DNA of 64,000 nucleotides from Oceanicola sp. 502str15 (GTDB lineage: Bacteria; Pseudomonadota; Alphaproteobacteria; Rhodobacterales; Rhodobacteraceae): the NCBI RefSeq assembly GCF_024105635.1, contig NZ_WYDQ01000001.1, forward strand, positions 2,666,001 through 2,730,000, in the 5' to 3' direction. The position numbers and the translations under genes are program-made. Below, piece by piece: positions 1-7,791 of the stretch (the stretch's first letter is position 1; every line of letters starts with the position of its first letter). Below the pieces are notes generated by a model, which saw only the letters and a program-made list of their open reading frames with translations, made no database searches and was not told where the DNA came from.

Positions 1-19
1 TGTTATCCATCGCCCATAC

Positions 20-934
20 CTAGGCCTCCGCCCCCCGTTTGGAAAGCGCCTCTGCCAGAAAGTCCCAGACCACGCGGATGCGGCGCGAGCTGTGCAGCTC
101 GCCATGGGCCACCAGCCAGACCGGCACGGTCATGAAGGTGTATTCGGGCAGCACCGGCTCGATCCCCTCGCCCGGCGGCACATCCTCCTTGGCCATGATC
201 CCGACCCCCATGCCGTGGCGCATCAGCTCCCAGTAGGCCAGGCCGTTGTCGGCCACCACGCGCACCCGCTCGCGCGGGATCTCGATGCCCTTCGCGGCGA
301 GATACTCCAGCATGGTCTCGGCGCTGGCATGGCCGACCCAATCGTGGCGCGCGAGGTCTGCCAGCGTTTCGGGGCGGCCCATCCGCTCGAGGTAGGCGCT
401 CGCGGCATAGAACTTCGCCCGCTGCTCCGAGACCCGGCGGGCGATCAGCTCGGGCTCGGTGGGGCGCACGTGGCGCAGGGCGATGTCGGCCTCGCGGTTG
501 GTGAGGTCCGAGAGGGTGTTGGCGCTGAGCAGGGTGATCTCCAGTTCAGGGACGCTGCGGGCGAGGCGGGCGATGATCGGCGGCAGCACCCGCGCCGCCA
601 TCATGTCGGAGGCCGAGATCGTCACCCGCCCCTTCAGCCCCTGCGCCTGCCCCGCCGCCACCATGGCGACATGGCCCGCGTTCTCCTCCATCGCCTTGAG
701 GTGGGGGAGCAGCTCGCGCCCCGCATCGGTCAGCCGCAGGCTGCGCCCGGCGCGCTCGAAGAGGGTGATGCCAAGCGCCTCCTCCAGCGCCGAAACCTGC
801 CGCCCCAGCGTGGGCTGGGTCTGGCCCAGCCTGCGGGCGGCGGCAGAGAGCGAGCCCTCCTCGGCGGTGGCAAGGAAGGCGCGGGCCTGGTTCCAGTCAA
901 AAGAGGTTGCGGGTGGCTTCATGCATTTATGCAT
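20..934 (-). CDS. LysR-family transcriptional regulator
   Basis: A 304-residue protein of the usual LysR length. The N-terminal winged helix-turn-helix spans roughly residues 12-70 (FDWNQARAFLATAEEGSLS followed by AARRLGQTQPTLGRQV), and an effector-binding domain fills the rest (start MAARVLPPIIARL). It is divergent from the methyltransferase at 1021, which is the classical target arrangement for a LysR protein, but the ligand cannot be read from sequence. Start choice is uncertain: the longest frame begins at 934, a second ATG lies at 922, and neither has a clear Shine-Dalgarno sequence. A 14-bp palindrome covers both starts and could be an autoregulatory site. Confidence 0.9.
   Translation of the reverse strand: MHKCMKPPATSFDWNQARAFLATAEEGSLSAAARRLGQTQPTLGRQVSALEEALGITLFERAGRSLRLTDAGRELLPHLKAMEENAGHVAMVAAGQAQGLKGRVTISASDMMAARVLPPIIARLARSVPELEITLLSANTLSDLTNREADIALRHVRPTEPELIARRVSEQRAKFYAASAYLERMGRPETLADLARHDWVGHASAETMLEYLAAKGIEIPRERVRVVADNGLAYWELMRHGMGVGIMAKEDVPPGEGIEPVLPEYTFMTVPVWLVAHGELHSSRRIRVVWDFLAEALSKRGAEA
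921..934. promoter_or_regulatory. ATGCAT-TT-ATGCAT palindrome at LysR start
   Basis: Two perfect inverted ATGCAT arms separated by TT overlap the first codons of the LysR frame and face the divergent methyltransferase gene. A LysR-type operator is possible, but the T-N11-A spacing is not exact, so this is inference. Confidence 0.3.
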
Positions 935-1020
935 AGATGAAAGACGAAAAATGGCAATTCTTATGCGGTTTCCGTTTGGCTAAACCCTCCGCCAAGAGAT
1001 GCACGCAACCGGAGACAGAC

Positions 1021-1632
1021 ATGACCGACGCAAAATTCTGGAACAGGGTCGCCCCGCGCTACGCCGCCCGGCCCATCGCGGACGAACCCGCCTATGCCAC
1101 CACGCTGGAGCGCACCGCCAGCTACCTCGCCGCCGATGCCTCGGTGCTCGAGGCGGGCGCGGGCACCGGCACCACCGCCCGCCGCCTGTCGCCCCATGTC
1201 GGGCGGGTGCTGGCCACCGACATCGCCAGCGCCCTGCTCGACGTGGCCCGCAGCCGGATCGAGGCGGACGGGATCACCAACATCACGCTGGAAGAACGCG
1301 GCGTCGGGGATCTGCCCGAAGGGCCGTTCGATGCCGCCATTGCTTTCAACCTGCTGCACCTCGTGCCCGACCCCGCCGCCGCGCTTGCCGCCATGGCGGC
1401 CCGCGTCCGGCCGGGCGGCTACGTGATCACCAAGACCACGGCGCTCGCCGGGGCGTGGTATTTCCGCCCGATCATCGGGGTGATGCGGCTGTTCGGAAAG
1501 GCGCCCCGGGTGCGGTTCTTCTCGGTCGCGGAGCTTGACGCGCTGCACGAGGCCGCCGGGCTCACCATCGTGGAAACCGGCAACTACCCGGCCAAGCCGC
1601 CGGCCCGCTTCATCGTGGCGCAGAAGGCTTAA
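1021..1632 (+). CDS. class I SAM-dependent methyltransferase
   Basis: A 203-residue protein with the SAM-binding glycine-rich motif I (VLEAGAGTGTT, residues 42-52), an acidic motif (VLATDIASALLDVAR) and a typical post-motif (FDAAIAFNLLHLVPDP). It is a UbiE/type-11-like small-molecule methyltransferase; the substrate is unknown. The start at 1021 was preferred over an upstream frame because GGAGA lies 7-8 nt before this ATG. It is divergent from the LysR gene, which may control it, and its stop overlaps the convergent small membrane protein by 4 bases. Confidence 0.85.
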   Translation: MTDAKFWNRVAPRYAARPIADEPAYATTLERTASYLAADASVLEAGAGTGTTARRLSPHVGRVLATDIASALLDVARSRIEADGITNITLEERGVGDLPEGPFDAAIAFNLLHLVPDPAAALAAMAARVRPGGYVITKTTALAGAWYFRPIIGVMRLFGKAPRVRFFSVAELDALHEAAGLTIVETGNYPAKPPARFIVAQKA

Positions 1633-1958
1633 TCCTCGCCGGCCAGCTCATCGAGCAGGCGCGTTACCAGCAATGCGCCACCGGCGATTACCAGCGAGCG
1701 GCCCAGCGACACCGAGATGTTGCTGGGCGCAACCTTGTGCACCCCGTCCCGCGAGCGGCGCGCCATCCGCTTGAACAGGCTGCGGCTCGGATTGCCCGCC
1801 AGAGGCGTCGGATCGGGAATTTCCAGCGCCCGGGGCTTTGCCCGCCACAGCAGCGCCCCGGCGGCGACGAGGCCGCAGGCAACGGCCACGGGCAGCAGGC
1901 GGTTCCGGGTGTCTTCGGCGGGCAGGAGGTCTTTTGGAATGGCGGGCTTCATGTTCAT
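1629..1958 (-). CDS. small membrane protein of unknown function
   Basis: A 109-residue protein with two hydrophobic segments, about residues 22-37 (LPVAVACGLVAAGALLW) and 88-101 (SLVIAGGALLVTRLL), separated by a basic loop. The start at 1958 is set by AAAGGAG about 9 nt upstream; the longer frame to 2057 has no comparable site. I do not recognise the family. It is convergent with the methyltransferase, sharing TTAA at the stops. Confidence 0.6.
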   Translation of the reverse strand: MNMKPAIPKDLLPAEDTRNRLLPVAVACGLVAAGALLWRAKPRALEIPDPTPLAGNPSRSLFKRMARRSRDGVHKVAPSNISVSLGRSLVIAGGALLVTRLLDELAGED

Positions 1959-2119
1959 CGGCTGGGTCTCCTTTGGGAAAGAACCGCGCCGCGCCCGCGC
2001 CGGTTCCCTCGGATCGCTGCTCTCACCATGCCGCAGGGCCCGCCGGGCCTGTCGCAAACAGCCTTATCTGCGCCGGCCGGTCGCCCCGCCGTCGTCGTGC
2101 CTCGGCCGTTCGGGGCCTG

Positions 2120-2494
2120 TCAGTCTTCCGGGCAGGGCGCGCGGCCGGTGAGCCAGAGCAGGTAGGGCTCGGCCTTTTCCGGCGCGATCGGCACGAGCCG
2201 AAAGCCGGTGCCGCTGATCGGCTCCATGATCCGGGGCCGCACCACCACCTCGCCGCAGATCGACAGCCGCGCCTCCTCGCCCACATGGGCGGTGGTGAGC
2301 CGGGCGATGTCGCGGCTGAAGCGCTCCGAGATGGTAATGTCGAAGCCCGGTGGCCCGTCGAGCACCGGCGCAACGCTCACGATGTCTTCTGCCTCGGCCT
2401 CGGCGGCCACCGGGCCGATGCGGAACTCAAGCAGCGGAGCGGCCAGCGCGGGGCTGGCCGCCAGTGCCGCCACAAGGGCAGCGGCGCGGATCAA
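2120..2494 (-). CDS. secreted protein translationally coupled to adhC
   Basis: A 124-residue protein with a signal peptide ([17 protein letters not shown], about residues 2-18) and a mature part of about 105 residues with no family I recognise. I place the start at a TTG whose last two bases are the first two of the adhC stop (TTGA). No ATG or GTG precedes the signal peptide in a usable position; the frame runs on upstream through adhC only as a shadow. The overlap implies reinitiation after adhC and a periplasmic product made together with formaldehyde dehydrogenase. The link to formaldehyde is inference. Confidence 0.6.
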   Translation of the reverse strand: MIRAAALVAALAASPALAAPLLEFRIGPVAAEAEAEDIVSVAPVLDGPPGFDITISERFSRDIARLTTAHVGEEARLSICGEVVVRPRIMEPISGTGFRLVPIAPEKAEPYLLWLTGRAPCPED

Positions 2495-3618
2495 TATTCC
2501 ACCACCGCGCGGATCGACTTGCCCGCGTGCATCAGCTCGAAGCCCTCGTTGATGTCCTCGAGCTTCAGCTTGTGGGTGATCATCGGGTCGATCTCGATCT
2601 TCCCGTCCATGTACCAGTCGACGAACTTGGGCACATCGGTGCGCCCCTTGGCGCCGCCAAAGGCCGTGCCCTTCCAGACCCGCCCCGTCACCAGCTGGAA
2701 CGGGCGGGTGCTGATCTCGGCGCCCGCGGGCGCCACGCCGATGATCACGCTCACGCCCCAGCCCCGGTGCGAACATTCCAGCGCGTCGCGCATCACCTTC
2801 ACGTTGCCGGTCGCGTCGAAGGAGTAATCCACGCCGCCGATCTGGTCGAAATCCGTCTTGGTGATGTCGACGATCGCCTGCACCGTGTTGTCTACCTTGG
2901 AAGGGTTAACAAAGTGCGTCATGCCGAATTTCTTCGCCATTTCCTGCTTGTCGTCGTTCAGATCGACCCCGATGATCTTGTCGCAGCCCGCCATCCGCAG
3001 GCCCTGGATCACGTTGAGGCCAATCCCGCCGAGACCGAAGACCGCCGCCGTTGACCCAATCTCAACACCTGCCGTGTTAATGACGGCGCCGATGCCGGTG
3101 GTCACTCCGCAGCCAATGTAGCAGATCTTGTCGAAAGGGGCGTCTTCGCGCACCTTGGCCAGCGCGATTTCGGGCATCACCGTGTGGTTCGCAAAGGTGG
3201 AACAGCCCATGTAGTGATAGATCGGGGTGCCATCGAGCATCGAGAACCGGGTCGTGCCATCGGGCATCAGGCCCTGGCCCTGCGTGCCGCGAATGGCGGT
3301 GCAGAGGTTGGTCTTGCCGCTGAGGCAGGAGGCGCATTGCCGGCATTCCGGGGTGTAGAGCGGGATGACATGGTCGCCCGGCTTCAGCGTGGTCACACCC
3401 TCGCCGACCTCCAGCACAACCCCGGCGCCCTCATGGCCCAGAATGCTCGGAAACAGCCCCTCCGGGTCGTCGCCCGAGCGGGTGAACTCGTCGGTGTGGC
3501 AGATGCCGGTGGCCTTGATCTCCACCAGAACCTCGCCCGCCTTCGGGCCCTCGAGGTTCACCTCCATGATCTCAAGCGGTTTGCCGGCTTCCAGCGCTAC
3601 TGCGGCACGCGTTTTCAT
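2491..3618 (-). CDS. adhC: S-(hydroxymethyl)glutathione dehydrogenase / class III alcohol dehydrogenase
   Basis: A 375-residue zinc alcohol dehydrogenase of class III. It oxidises S-hydroxymethylglutathione, the spontaneous formaldehyde-glutathione adduct, to S-formylglutathione with NAD+, and usually also reduces GSNO. Catalytic zinc ligands are visible at Cys40 (GICHTDEF) and the LGHEGAGVV histidine; the structural zinc site is [17 protein letters not shown], and the NAD fold is [17 protein letters not shown] precedes the ATG by about 10 nt. The next pathway step, S-formylglutathione hydrolase, is encoded at 20659-21486 rather than beside it. Also named flhA or frmA in relatives. Confidence 0.96.
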   Translation of the reverse strand: MKTRAAVALEAGKPLEIMEVNLEGPKAGEVLVEIKATGICHTDEFTRSGDDPEGLFPSILGHEGAGVVLEVGEGVTTLKPGDHVIPLYTPECRQCASCLSGKTNLCTAIRGTQGQGLMPDGTTRFSMLDGTPIYHYMGCSTFANHTVMPEIALAKVREDAPFDKICYIGCGVTTGIGAVINTAGVEIGSTAAVFGLGGIGLNVIQGLRMAGCDKIIGVDLNDDKQEMAKKFGMTHFVNPSKVDNTVQAIVDITKTDFDQIGGVDYSFDATGNVKVMRDALECSHRGWGVSVIIGVAPAGAEISTRPFQLVTGRVWKGTAFGGAKGRTDVPKFVDWYMDGKIEIDPMITHKLKLEDINEGFELMHAGKSIRAVVEY

Positions 3619-3702
3619 TTGTCGAAACTCCCGTTAATCTGTCGGGCGGAACCGTGGGGGAATCTCCGCGCCGATTCAACCGGATATGGGAAGACACCCG
3701 TG

Positions 3703-4020
3703 ATGAAATCTCTCAAGGCCCTGTTTCTCCTGACCGCGCTCGCCGCCTGTCAGCCCCCCTTGGAAACGCTCCCCGAGGATCAGCTGGGCGAGACTCCGCC
3801 CGACAGCGGCCTTGTAGAACGGGAGCCCGACATCTGCGGCGCCTCCGCCTATCGCGGCGCGGCCCTCGGCCAGCCGGCCAGCGTCATCCCCACCCTCGGC
3901 GTGAACCGCGAGACCCGCGTCATCCCGCTCGGCGGCATCGTGACGCAGGAGTACAACCCCTACCGGATGAACTTCTATCTCGACGGTGCCGGGCTGATCA
4001 CGCGCCTCAGCTGCGGCTGA
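3703..4020 (+). CDS. I78-family peptidase-inhibitor-like lipoprotein
   Basis: A 105-residue protein. The N-terminus is a lipoprotein-type signal (LKALFLLTALAAC, with Cys15-16 as the probable lipidated residue). The C-terminal half has the compact I78 inhibitor pattern: DICGASAYRGAALGQP, then RVIPLGGIVTQEYNPYRMNF and a C-terminal LITRLSCG. I78 proteins are small serine-protease inhibitors resembling the Aspergillus elastase inhibitor. Periplasmic or outer-membrane anchoring is inferred. It stands alone, divergent from adhC. Confidence 0.75.
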   Translation: MKSLKALFLLTALAACQPPLETLPEDQLGETPPDSGLVEREPDICGASAYRGAALGQPASVIPTLGVNRETRVIPLGGIVTQEYNPYRMNFYLDGAGLITRLSCG

Positions 4021-4026
4021 GGCCGC

Positions 4027-4455
4027 TCATTCCTGATAGCTTGCGTGGCACGAGCGGCAGCTCTTGCCGAGCGTGGCAAAGCTGGCCTTGAGCGCGGCTT
4101 CGCTGGAGGTGTCGAGCGCCGCGGCCGCCTGTTCCAGCGCCGTGGCCTCGGCCTCGAAGGCCGGAAATTCCAGCCAGATCGCCGGGCTCGCCTCCGATTT
4201 CGGGTCGTCCTCCTCGGGGCGGAAGGCGGGCACGATCCCGGGCGCGGCGGCGCGAATCGCCGCGGCGGCGGCCTCCGCCTCGTCGGGCTCGAAGGGGCGC
4301 ATCCCGTTCAGCATCTGGCCCAGCACCTTCGTGCCGGCCTGGATCTCCTCCATCACCGCCATGCGCGCCTTCACCGCAGGGTTCTGCACCCCGTCATGGG
4401 CGGCGGCGGGAAGGGAGACGAGAAGAAGGGCGGGGAGGGTGAGACGCATGGACAT
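4027..4455 (-). CDS. cytochrome c' (c-556 type)
   Basis: A 142-residue periplasmic haem protein. It has a signal peptide (RLTLPALLLVSLPAAAHD), a four-helix-bundle-like acidic and alanine-rich body, and a single C-terminal CRSCH haem motif near residue 134-138, the hallmark position of cytochromes c'. Members bind NO or oxygen, or act in minor electron transfer. The ATG at 4455 is followed two codons later by another at 4449; in-frame codons further upstream would precede the signal sequence and are less likely. It is divergent from imuB. Confidence 0.85.
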   Translation of the reverse strand: MSMRLTLPALLLVSLPAAAHDGVQNPAVKARMAVMEEIQAGTKVLGQMLNGMRPFEPDEAEAAAAAIRAAAPGIVPAFRPEEDDPKSEASPAIWLEFPAFEAEATALEQAAAALDTSSEAALKASFATLGKSCRSCHASYQE

Positions 4456-4559
4456 GCCCGCCATCTGACCCGCGCCGCGCCCCGGGGGCAAGTCACGGCG
4501 CATGGGGATTTCGTGATCGCCGGGCAGACTCGACTCCCGCCTGCCGCTTGGTTAGACAG

Positions 4560-4574
4560 GAACAAACAATGAAC
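4560..4574 (+). promoter_or_regulatory. LexA (SOS) box upstream of imuB
   Basis: GAACAAACAATGAAC is GAAC-N7-GAAC, the exact reverse complement of the alphaproteobacterial LexA operator GTTC-N7-GTTC. It ends 11 nt before the imuB ATG, so LexA bound here would block transcription. This is strong evidence that imuB is damage-inducible and is the first gene of its transcript. Confidence 0.85.
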
Positions 4575-4585
4575 ATGTCTAGCCC

Positions 4586-6259
4586 ATGCCCAACCGCCGA
4601 ATCCTGTCGCTGTGGTTTCCCCGGCTTGCCGCCGAGCGGCTGATCCGTGCCGAGGGGGCGCTGGCCGAGGTGCCGCTGGCGGTGGTGCGCGAAAGCGGCA
4701 ACGTGGTCAGCCTCGCCTCGCTGTCGCGCGCCGCCTCCGCCGCCGGGCTGCACCCCGGCCAGCCGCTGCGCGATGCCCAGGCGGTCTGCCCCGATCTCGT
4801 CACCCGGCTGGAGCGGCCCGCGATCGAGGCGGGGTTTCTCACCGTGCTGCGGCGCTGGGCGGGCAAGTTCTCGCCCTGGATCAGCGAGGCCCCGCCCGAT
4901 GGGCTGGTGGTCGACATCACCGGCTGCGCGCATCTGTTCGGCGGCGAGGCCGAGCTGATGGCAGAGGCCGAGGCCGATTGCGCCGGGCTGGGGCTGACGG
5001 TCTGTGCCGGGCTGGCCGATACGGTGGGCGCGGCCTGGGCGCTGGCGCGGTTTGCCGGGCAGGGTCCGGGGGCGCTGCGCTCGGGCGATGCCATCGACCA
5101 GGAGGCCCATGCCACCCGCTCCCGCGCCATGAAGCGGCGGCACTGGGAGCGCGGCGGGCTGCCCTCGCCCGGCGCGGAGATCGCCGCCGCCACGGCCCGC
5201 ATCGCCCCGCCCGGCATGGCCCGCGAGCTGCTGGCCCCGCTGCCGCTCGCCGCCCTGCGCCTGCCGCCCAAGACCACCCAGCAGCTCGCCCGGCTCGGGC
5301 TGAAACGCATCGAGGAGCTGGCCGCCCAGCCCCGCGCCGCCCTCGCCCGCCGCTTCGGCGCCGACCTCGTGCTGCGGCTCGACCAGGCCTTCGGCACCGC
5401 GCCCGAGCCGGTCTCGCCCGCCCGCCCCGCACCGCGCTATGCCGTGCGCCTCACCCTGCCCGAGCCGATCGGGCTGGAGGTGGACCTTGCCGAGGGGATC
5501 GACCGGCTGCTGCCCGCGCTGGAAACCCGGCTGCGGGCGCAGGGCATGGGCGCGCGGCGGCTCCGGCTGCAACTGCTGCGCTGCGATCACACCAGCCAGG
5601 TGATCGAGCTGGGCCTCGCCCGCCCCTCCGCCGACCCCGACCGCCTGCGCCCCCTGCTGCGGATGAAGCTGGCCGAGGCCGAGGCGGGCGACGGCATCGA
5701 CGCCATCCGCCTTGTCGCCACCGTCACCGAGCCGGTCCATGCGGTGCAGCACCGGGGCCACGCGGGCGCCAGCGCCGATGCCGCAGCCCGCCTCACCAGC
5801 GACACCGCCCTCGATGACCTGATCGGACGGCTCGGGGCGCGCATCGGGCTGGAGCAGATCCGCCGGCTCTACCCCGGCGACAGCCATATCCCCGAGAAGG
5901 CCACCCAGGTCAGGGCCGCCGCATGGTCGGCCCCCGCCACCGACTGGCCCGAGCGCCCCGAGGCGCCCCGCCCGCTCACCCTCTTCGGCCCCGATCTCGT
6001 GACCCCCGACGCACCGCCCGGCACCCGCCCCGCCGCCCTGCCGCTGGCATTCCGCTGGCGCCGCCGCCGCTATCAAACCGCCTCGGCCACCGGCCCCGAG
6101 CGGATCGCCCCCGAGTGGTGGCTCGACGAGCCCGCATGGCGCTCCGGCCAGCGCGATTACTGGCAGGTCGAAACCGCCTGCGGCGCGCGGCTCTGGCTGT
6201 TCTATGCCCATGGCGGCGCGATCTCGGGCGGCTGGTTCTGCCATGGCAGGTTTGCCTGA
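4586..6259 (+). CDS. imuB: ImuB, Y-family DNA polymerase-like mutasome subunit
   Basis: A 557-residue Y-family-like protein of ImuB type. The N-terminus (ILSLWFPRLAAERLIRAEG) replaces the metal-binding aspartates of active Y-family polymerases, as in ImuB proteins, which act as a hub linking DnaE2 and the beta clamp. The palm and finger region (LVSLASLSRAASAAGLHPGQ; DGLVVDITGCAHLFGGE) and the little-finger region are recognisable. A LexA box sits directly upstream, with no Shine-Dalgarno site and only 11 nt between box and ATG. ImuA, normally encoded just upstream, is absent from this window; dnaE2 lies 11 kb away in the opposite direction. Confidence 0.9.
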   Translation: MPNRRILSLWFPRLAAERLIRAEGALAEVPLAVVRESGNVVSLASLSRAASAAGLHPGQPLRDAQAVCPDLVTRLERPAIEAGFLTVLRRWAGKFSPWISEAPPDGLVVDITGCAHLFGGEAELMAEAEADCAGLGLTVCAGLADTVGAAWALARFAGQGPGALRSGDAIDQEAHATRSRAMKRRHWERGGLPSPGAEIAAATARIAPPGMARELLAPLPLAALRLPPKTTQQLARLGLKRIEELAAQPRAALARRFGADLVLRLDQAFGTAPEPVSPARPAPRYAVRLTLPEPIGLEVDLAEGIDRLLPALETRLRAQGMGARRLRLQLLRCDHTSQVIELGLARPSADPDRLRPLLRMKLAEAEAGDGIDAIRLVATVTEPVHAVQHRGHAGASADAAARLTSDTALDDLIGRLGARIGLEQIRRLYPGDSHIPEKATQVRAAAWSAPATDWPERPEAPRPLTLFGPDLVTPDAPPGTRPAALPLAFRWRRRRYQTASATGPERIAPEWWLDEPAWRSGQRDYWQVETACGARLWLFYAHGGAISGGWFCHGRFA

Positions 6260-6276
6260 GGCGGCGGCCCGGAACG

Positions 6277-6306
6277 AAAAAGGCCCGCCGGACAAAGCCG
6301 ACGGGC
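6277..6306 (-). terminator. rho-independent terminator, minus strand
   Basis: Read on the minus strand, GCCCGTCGG and CCGGCGGGC form a 9-position stem with one mismatch and a 6-nt loop, followed by TTTTT. It lies 18 nt downstream of the imuB stop and may also act on the plus strand. Confidence 0.55.
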
Positions 6307-6383
6307 GCTCTAGTCTTGCGCCCCGGTGGGGCGACTGGGTGGGGGCTATGATGCCACCCCACCGGGGTCGAGCCGAGGGCTCG
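6277..6383 (-). ncRNA. possible minus-strand structured RNA
   Basis: In the 251-nt gap between imuB and the DUF2794 gene, minus-strand reading gives a 6-bp hairpin (CGAGCC/GGCTCG, 6369-6383), a perfect 11-bp stem (6357-6367 with 6321-6331, CCCCGGTGGGG) and then a terminator-like stem with five Ts (6277-6306). No minus-strand protein gene lies nearby to use that terminator, so a small RNA is a reasonable guess. The 5' end is unknown. Confidence 0.35.
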
Positions 6384-6510
6384 TTGCGTATCGAGGGTGA
6401 TGACAGCAGATCGCGGCGCGGTGTGGATCGGGGGGCGACGCGCCGGCGGCGAAACCGGGGCATTTTCGCGGCGCTTGATTTTGCACCGGCTTGGCCCCAC
6501 TCTTATTGTC

Positions 6511-6855
6511 ATGAACGTGCAGTCGCCCACGCCCTTTCCCGGCAATCGTACCAATGACCCGGTTGCCTTCCAGCGGCCCGAACTTTCGCTCATCCTCGGC
6601 CTCTACGGCCGCTTTGTCGCGGCTGGCGAGTGGCGAGACTACGGCATCTCGAGCCTGAAGGAGGTGGCGGTGTTCTCCATCTTCCGGCGCACCGCCGAGC
6701 ATCCGCTCTACCGGATCGAGAAGCGCCCCAAGATGCGGGCGAAGCAGGGGATGTATGCGGTGATCGGGATGGACGGGCAGGTGCTCAAGCGCGGGCACGA
6801 CCTCAAGACCGTGCTGCGCGTGCTCGAACGCAAGCTGATCCGCGCCGTCGAGTAG
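6511..6855 (+). CDS. DUF2794 family protein
   Basis: A 114-residue protein matching the alphaproteobacterial DUF2794 family: a variable N-terminus, then the conserved core LILGLYGRFVAAGEWRDYGI, VFSIFRRTAEHPLYRIEKRP and a C-terminal LKRGHDLKTVLRVLERKL. The function is unknown. The ATG at 6511 is the first in frame that keeps the family's usual length; no strong Shine-Dalgarno site is visible. The MtfA-type peptidase begins 11 nt after its stop, so the two are probably cotranscribed. Confidence 0.85.
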   Translation: MNVQSPTPFPGNRTNDPVAFQRPELSLILGLYGRFVAAGEWRDYGISSLKEVAVFSIFRRTAEHPLYRIEKRPKMRAKQGMYAVIGMDGQVLKRGHDLKTVLRVLERKLIRAVE

Positions 6856-6866
6856 CCCCGCCGCCC

Positions 6867-7682
6867 ATGCCCACCCTCATCGTTCTGGCGCTCATCGCGC
6901 TCACCGCAGCCGCCTATGGCCTGCGCAGCCTGATGCGCCGCCGCGCCCGCGCCGCGCTGCGCGAGGCCCCGCTCACCGAGGCACAGCGCGAGATCATCCG
7001 CGCCAGGGTGCCGATCATCCGCCGCCTGCCGCCCGAGCTGGCGCAGGCGCTGGAGGGGCGGGTGAACCTGTTTCTCGATCAGGTGCAGTTTCATGGCCGG
7101 GGCGGGCTGGAGGTGAGCGAGGAGATGCGCCTGTCGATCGCCGCGCAGGCCTGCCTGCTGGTGGTGAACAGCGACGCCTGGTTCTCCAACCTGCGCACCA
7201 TCCTGATCTACCCCGGCGCGTTCAAGTCGCGCCAGCGCCGGAGCGACGGCTTCGTGGTGACGGAGCGCGAGGTGGTGCGCACCGGCGAGAGCTGGGCGCG
7301 GGGGCCGGTGATCCTGAGCTGGGCCCATTCCGATGCCGGGGCCGCCGATGACAGCGACGGGCACAACGTGGTGATCCACGAGTTCGCCCACCAGATAGAC
7401 GACCTCTCCGGCCAGACCGACGGCGTGCCGCTGCTGAACCCCGACCAGAGCTTTGCCACCTGGGCGCGGGTCTTCACCGAGGCCTACGAGCGGCTCTGCG
7501 AGGTCACCCGGCGCGGCGAGCGCAGGGTAATCGACCCCTACGGCTGCGAGGGCCACGAAGAGTTCTTTGCCGTCTCGGTCGAAGTGTTCTTCGAGCAGCC
7601 CGCCGCCCTGCGCGAGGAAGAGCCCGAGGTCTACACCCAGCTATCCGCCCTGTTCCGGCTCGATCCCGCGGAGTGGCGCTGA
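6867..7682 (+). CDS. MtfA/DUF980-type zinc metallopeptidase
   Basis: A 271-residue protein with an N-terminal hydrophobic segment (LIVLALIALTAAAYGL, about residues 4-19) followed by a soluble M90 (MtfA-like) domain. The zinc motif HEFAHQID lies near residue 171, and a downstream EGHEEFFAVSVEVFFEQP near residue 225-245 supplies the third-ligand region of the family. E. coli MtfA binds the Mlc repressor and has aminopeptidase activity; this homologue is probably membrane-tethered. It follows the DUF2794 gene closely. Confidence 0.88.
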   Translation: MPTLIVLALIALTAAAYGLRSLMRRRARAALREAPLTEAQREIIRARVPIIRRLPPELAQALEGRVNLFLDQVQFHGRGGLEVSEEMRLSIAAQACLLVVNSDAWFSNLRTILIYPGAFKSRQRRSDGFVVTEREVVRTGESWARGPVILSWAHSDAGAADDSDGHNVVIHEFAHQIDDLSGQTDGVPLLNPDQSFATWARVFTEAYERLCEVTRRGERRVIDPYGCEGHEEFFAVSVEVFFEQPAALREEEPEVYTQLSALFRLDPAEWR

Positions 7683-7704
7683 CCCCCGCGCCCGCCACCC
7701 GCGC

Positions 7705-7774
7705 ACCGTCATCCTCGGGCCTGACCCGAGGATCTCTTGCACCCGGAGACCCTCGGGTCAGGCCCGAGGGTGAC
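7705..7774. repeat. REP/BIME-like inverted pair
   Basis: CCTCGGGCCTGACCCGAGG and its inverted counterpart CCTCGGGTCAGGCCCGAGG lie about 20 nt apart between two convergent genes. Each unit is itself palindromic, and the first carries a CCGTCAT flank. A single related unit occurs at 42755-42782. It may serve as a bidirectional terminator or mRNA-stabilising structure. Confidence 0.7.
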
Positions 7775-7791
7775 AGCCCGGCGCCGCCCCG

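Noticed and set aside
6315..6390. tRNA or SelC-like gene in the imuB-DUF2794 gap
   Set aside because: A long stem is present but there is no T-loop GTTCGA consensus, no 7-bp acceptor with proper spacing, and no CCA-adjacent end.
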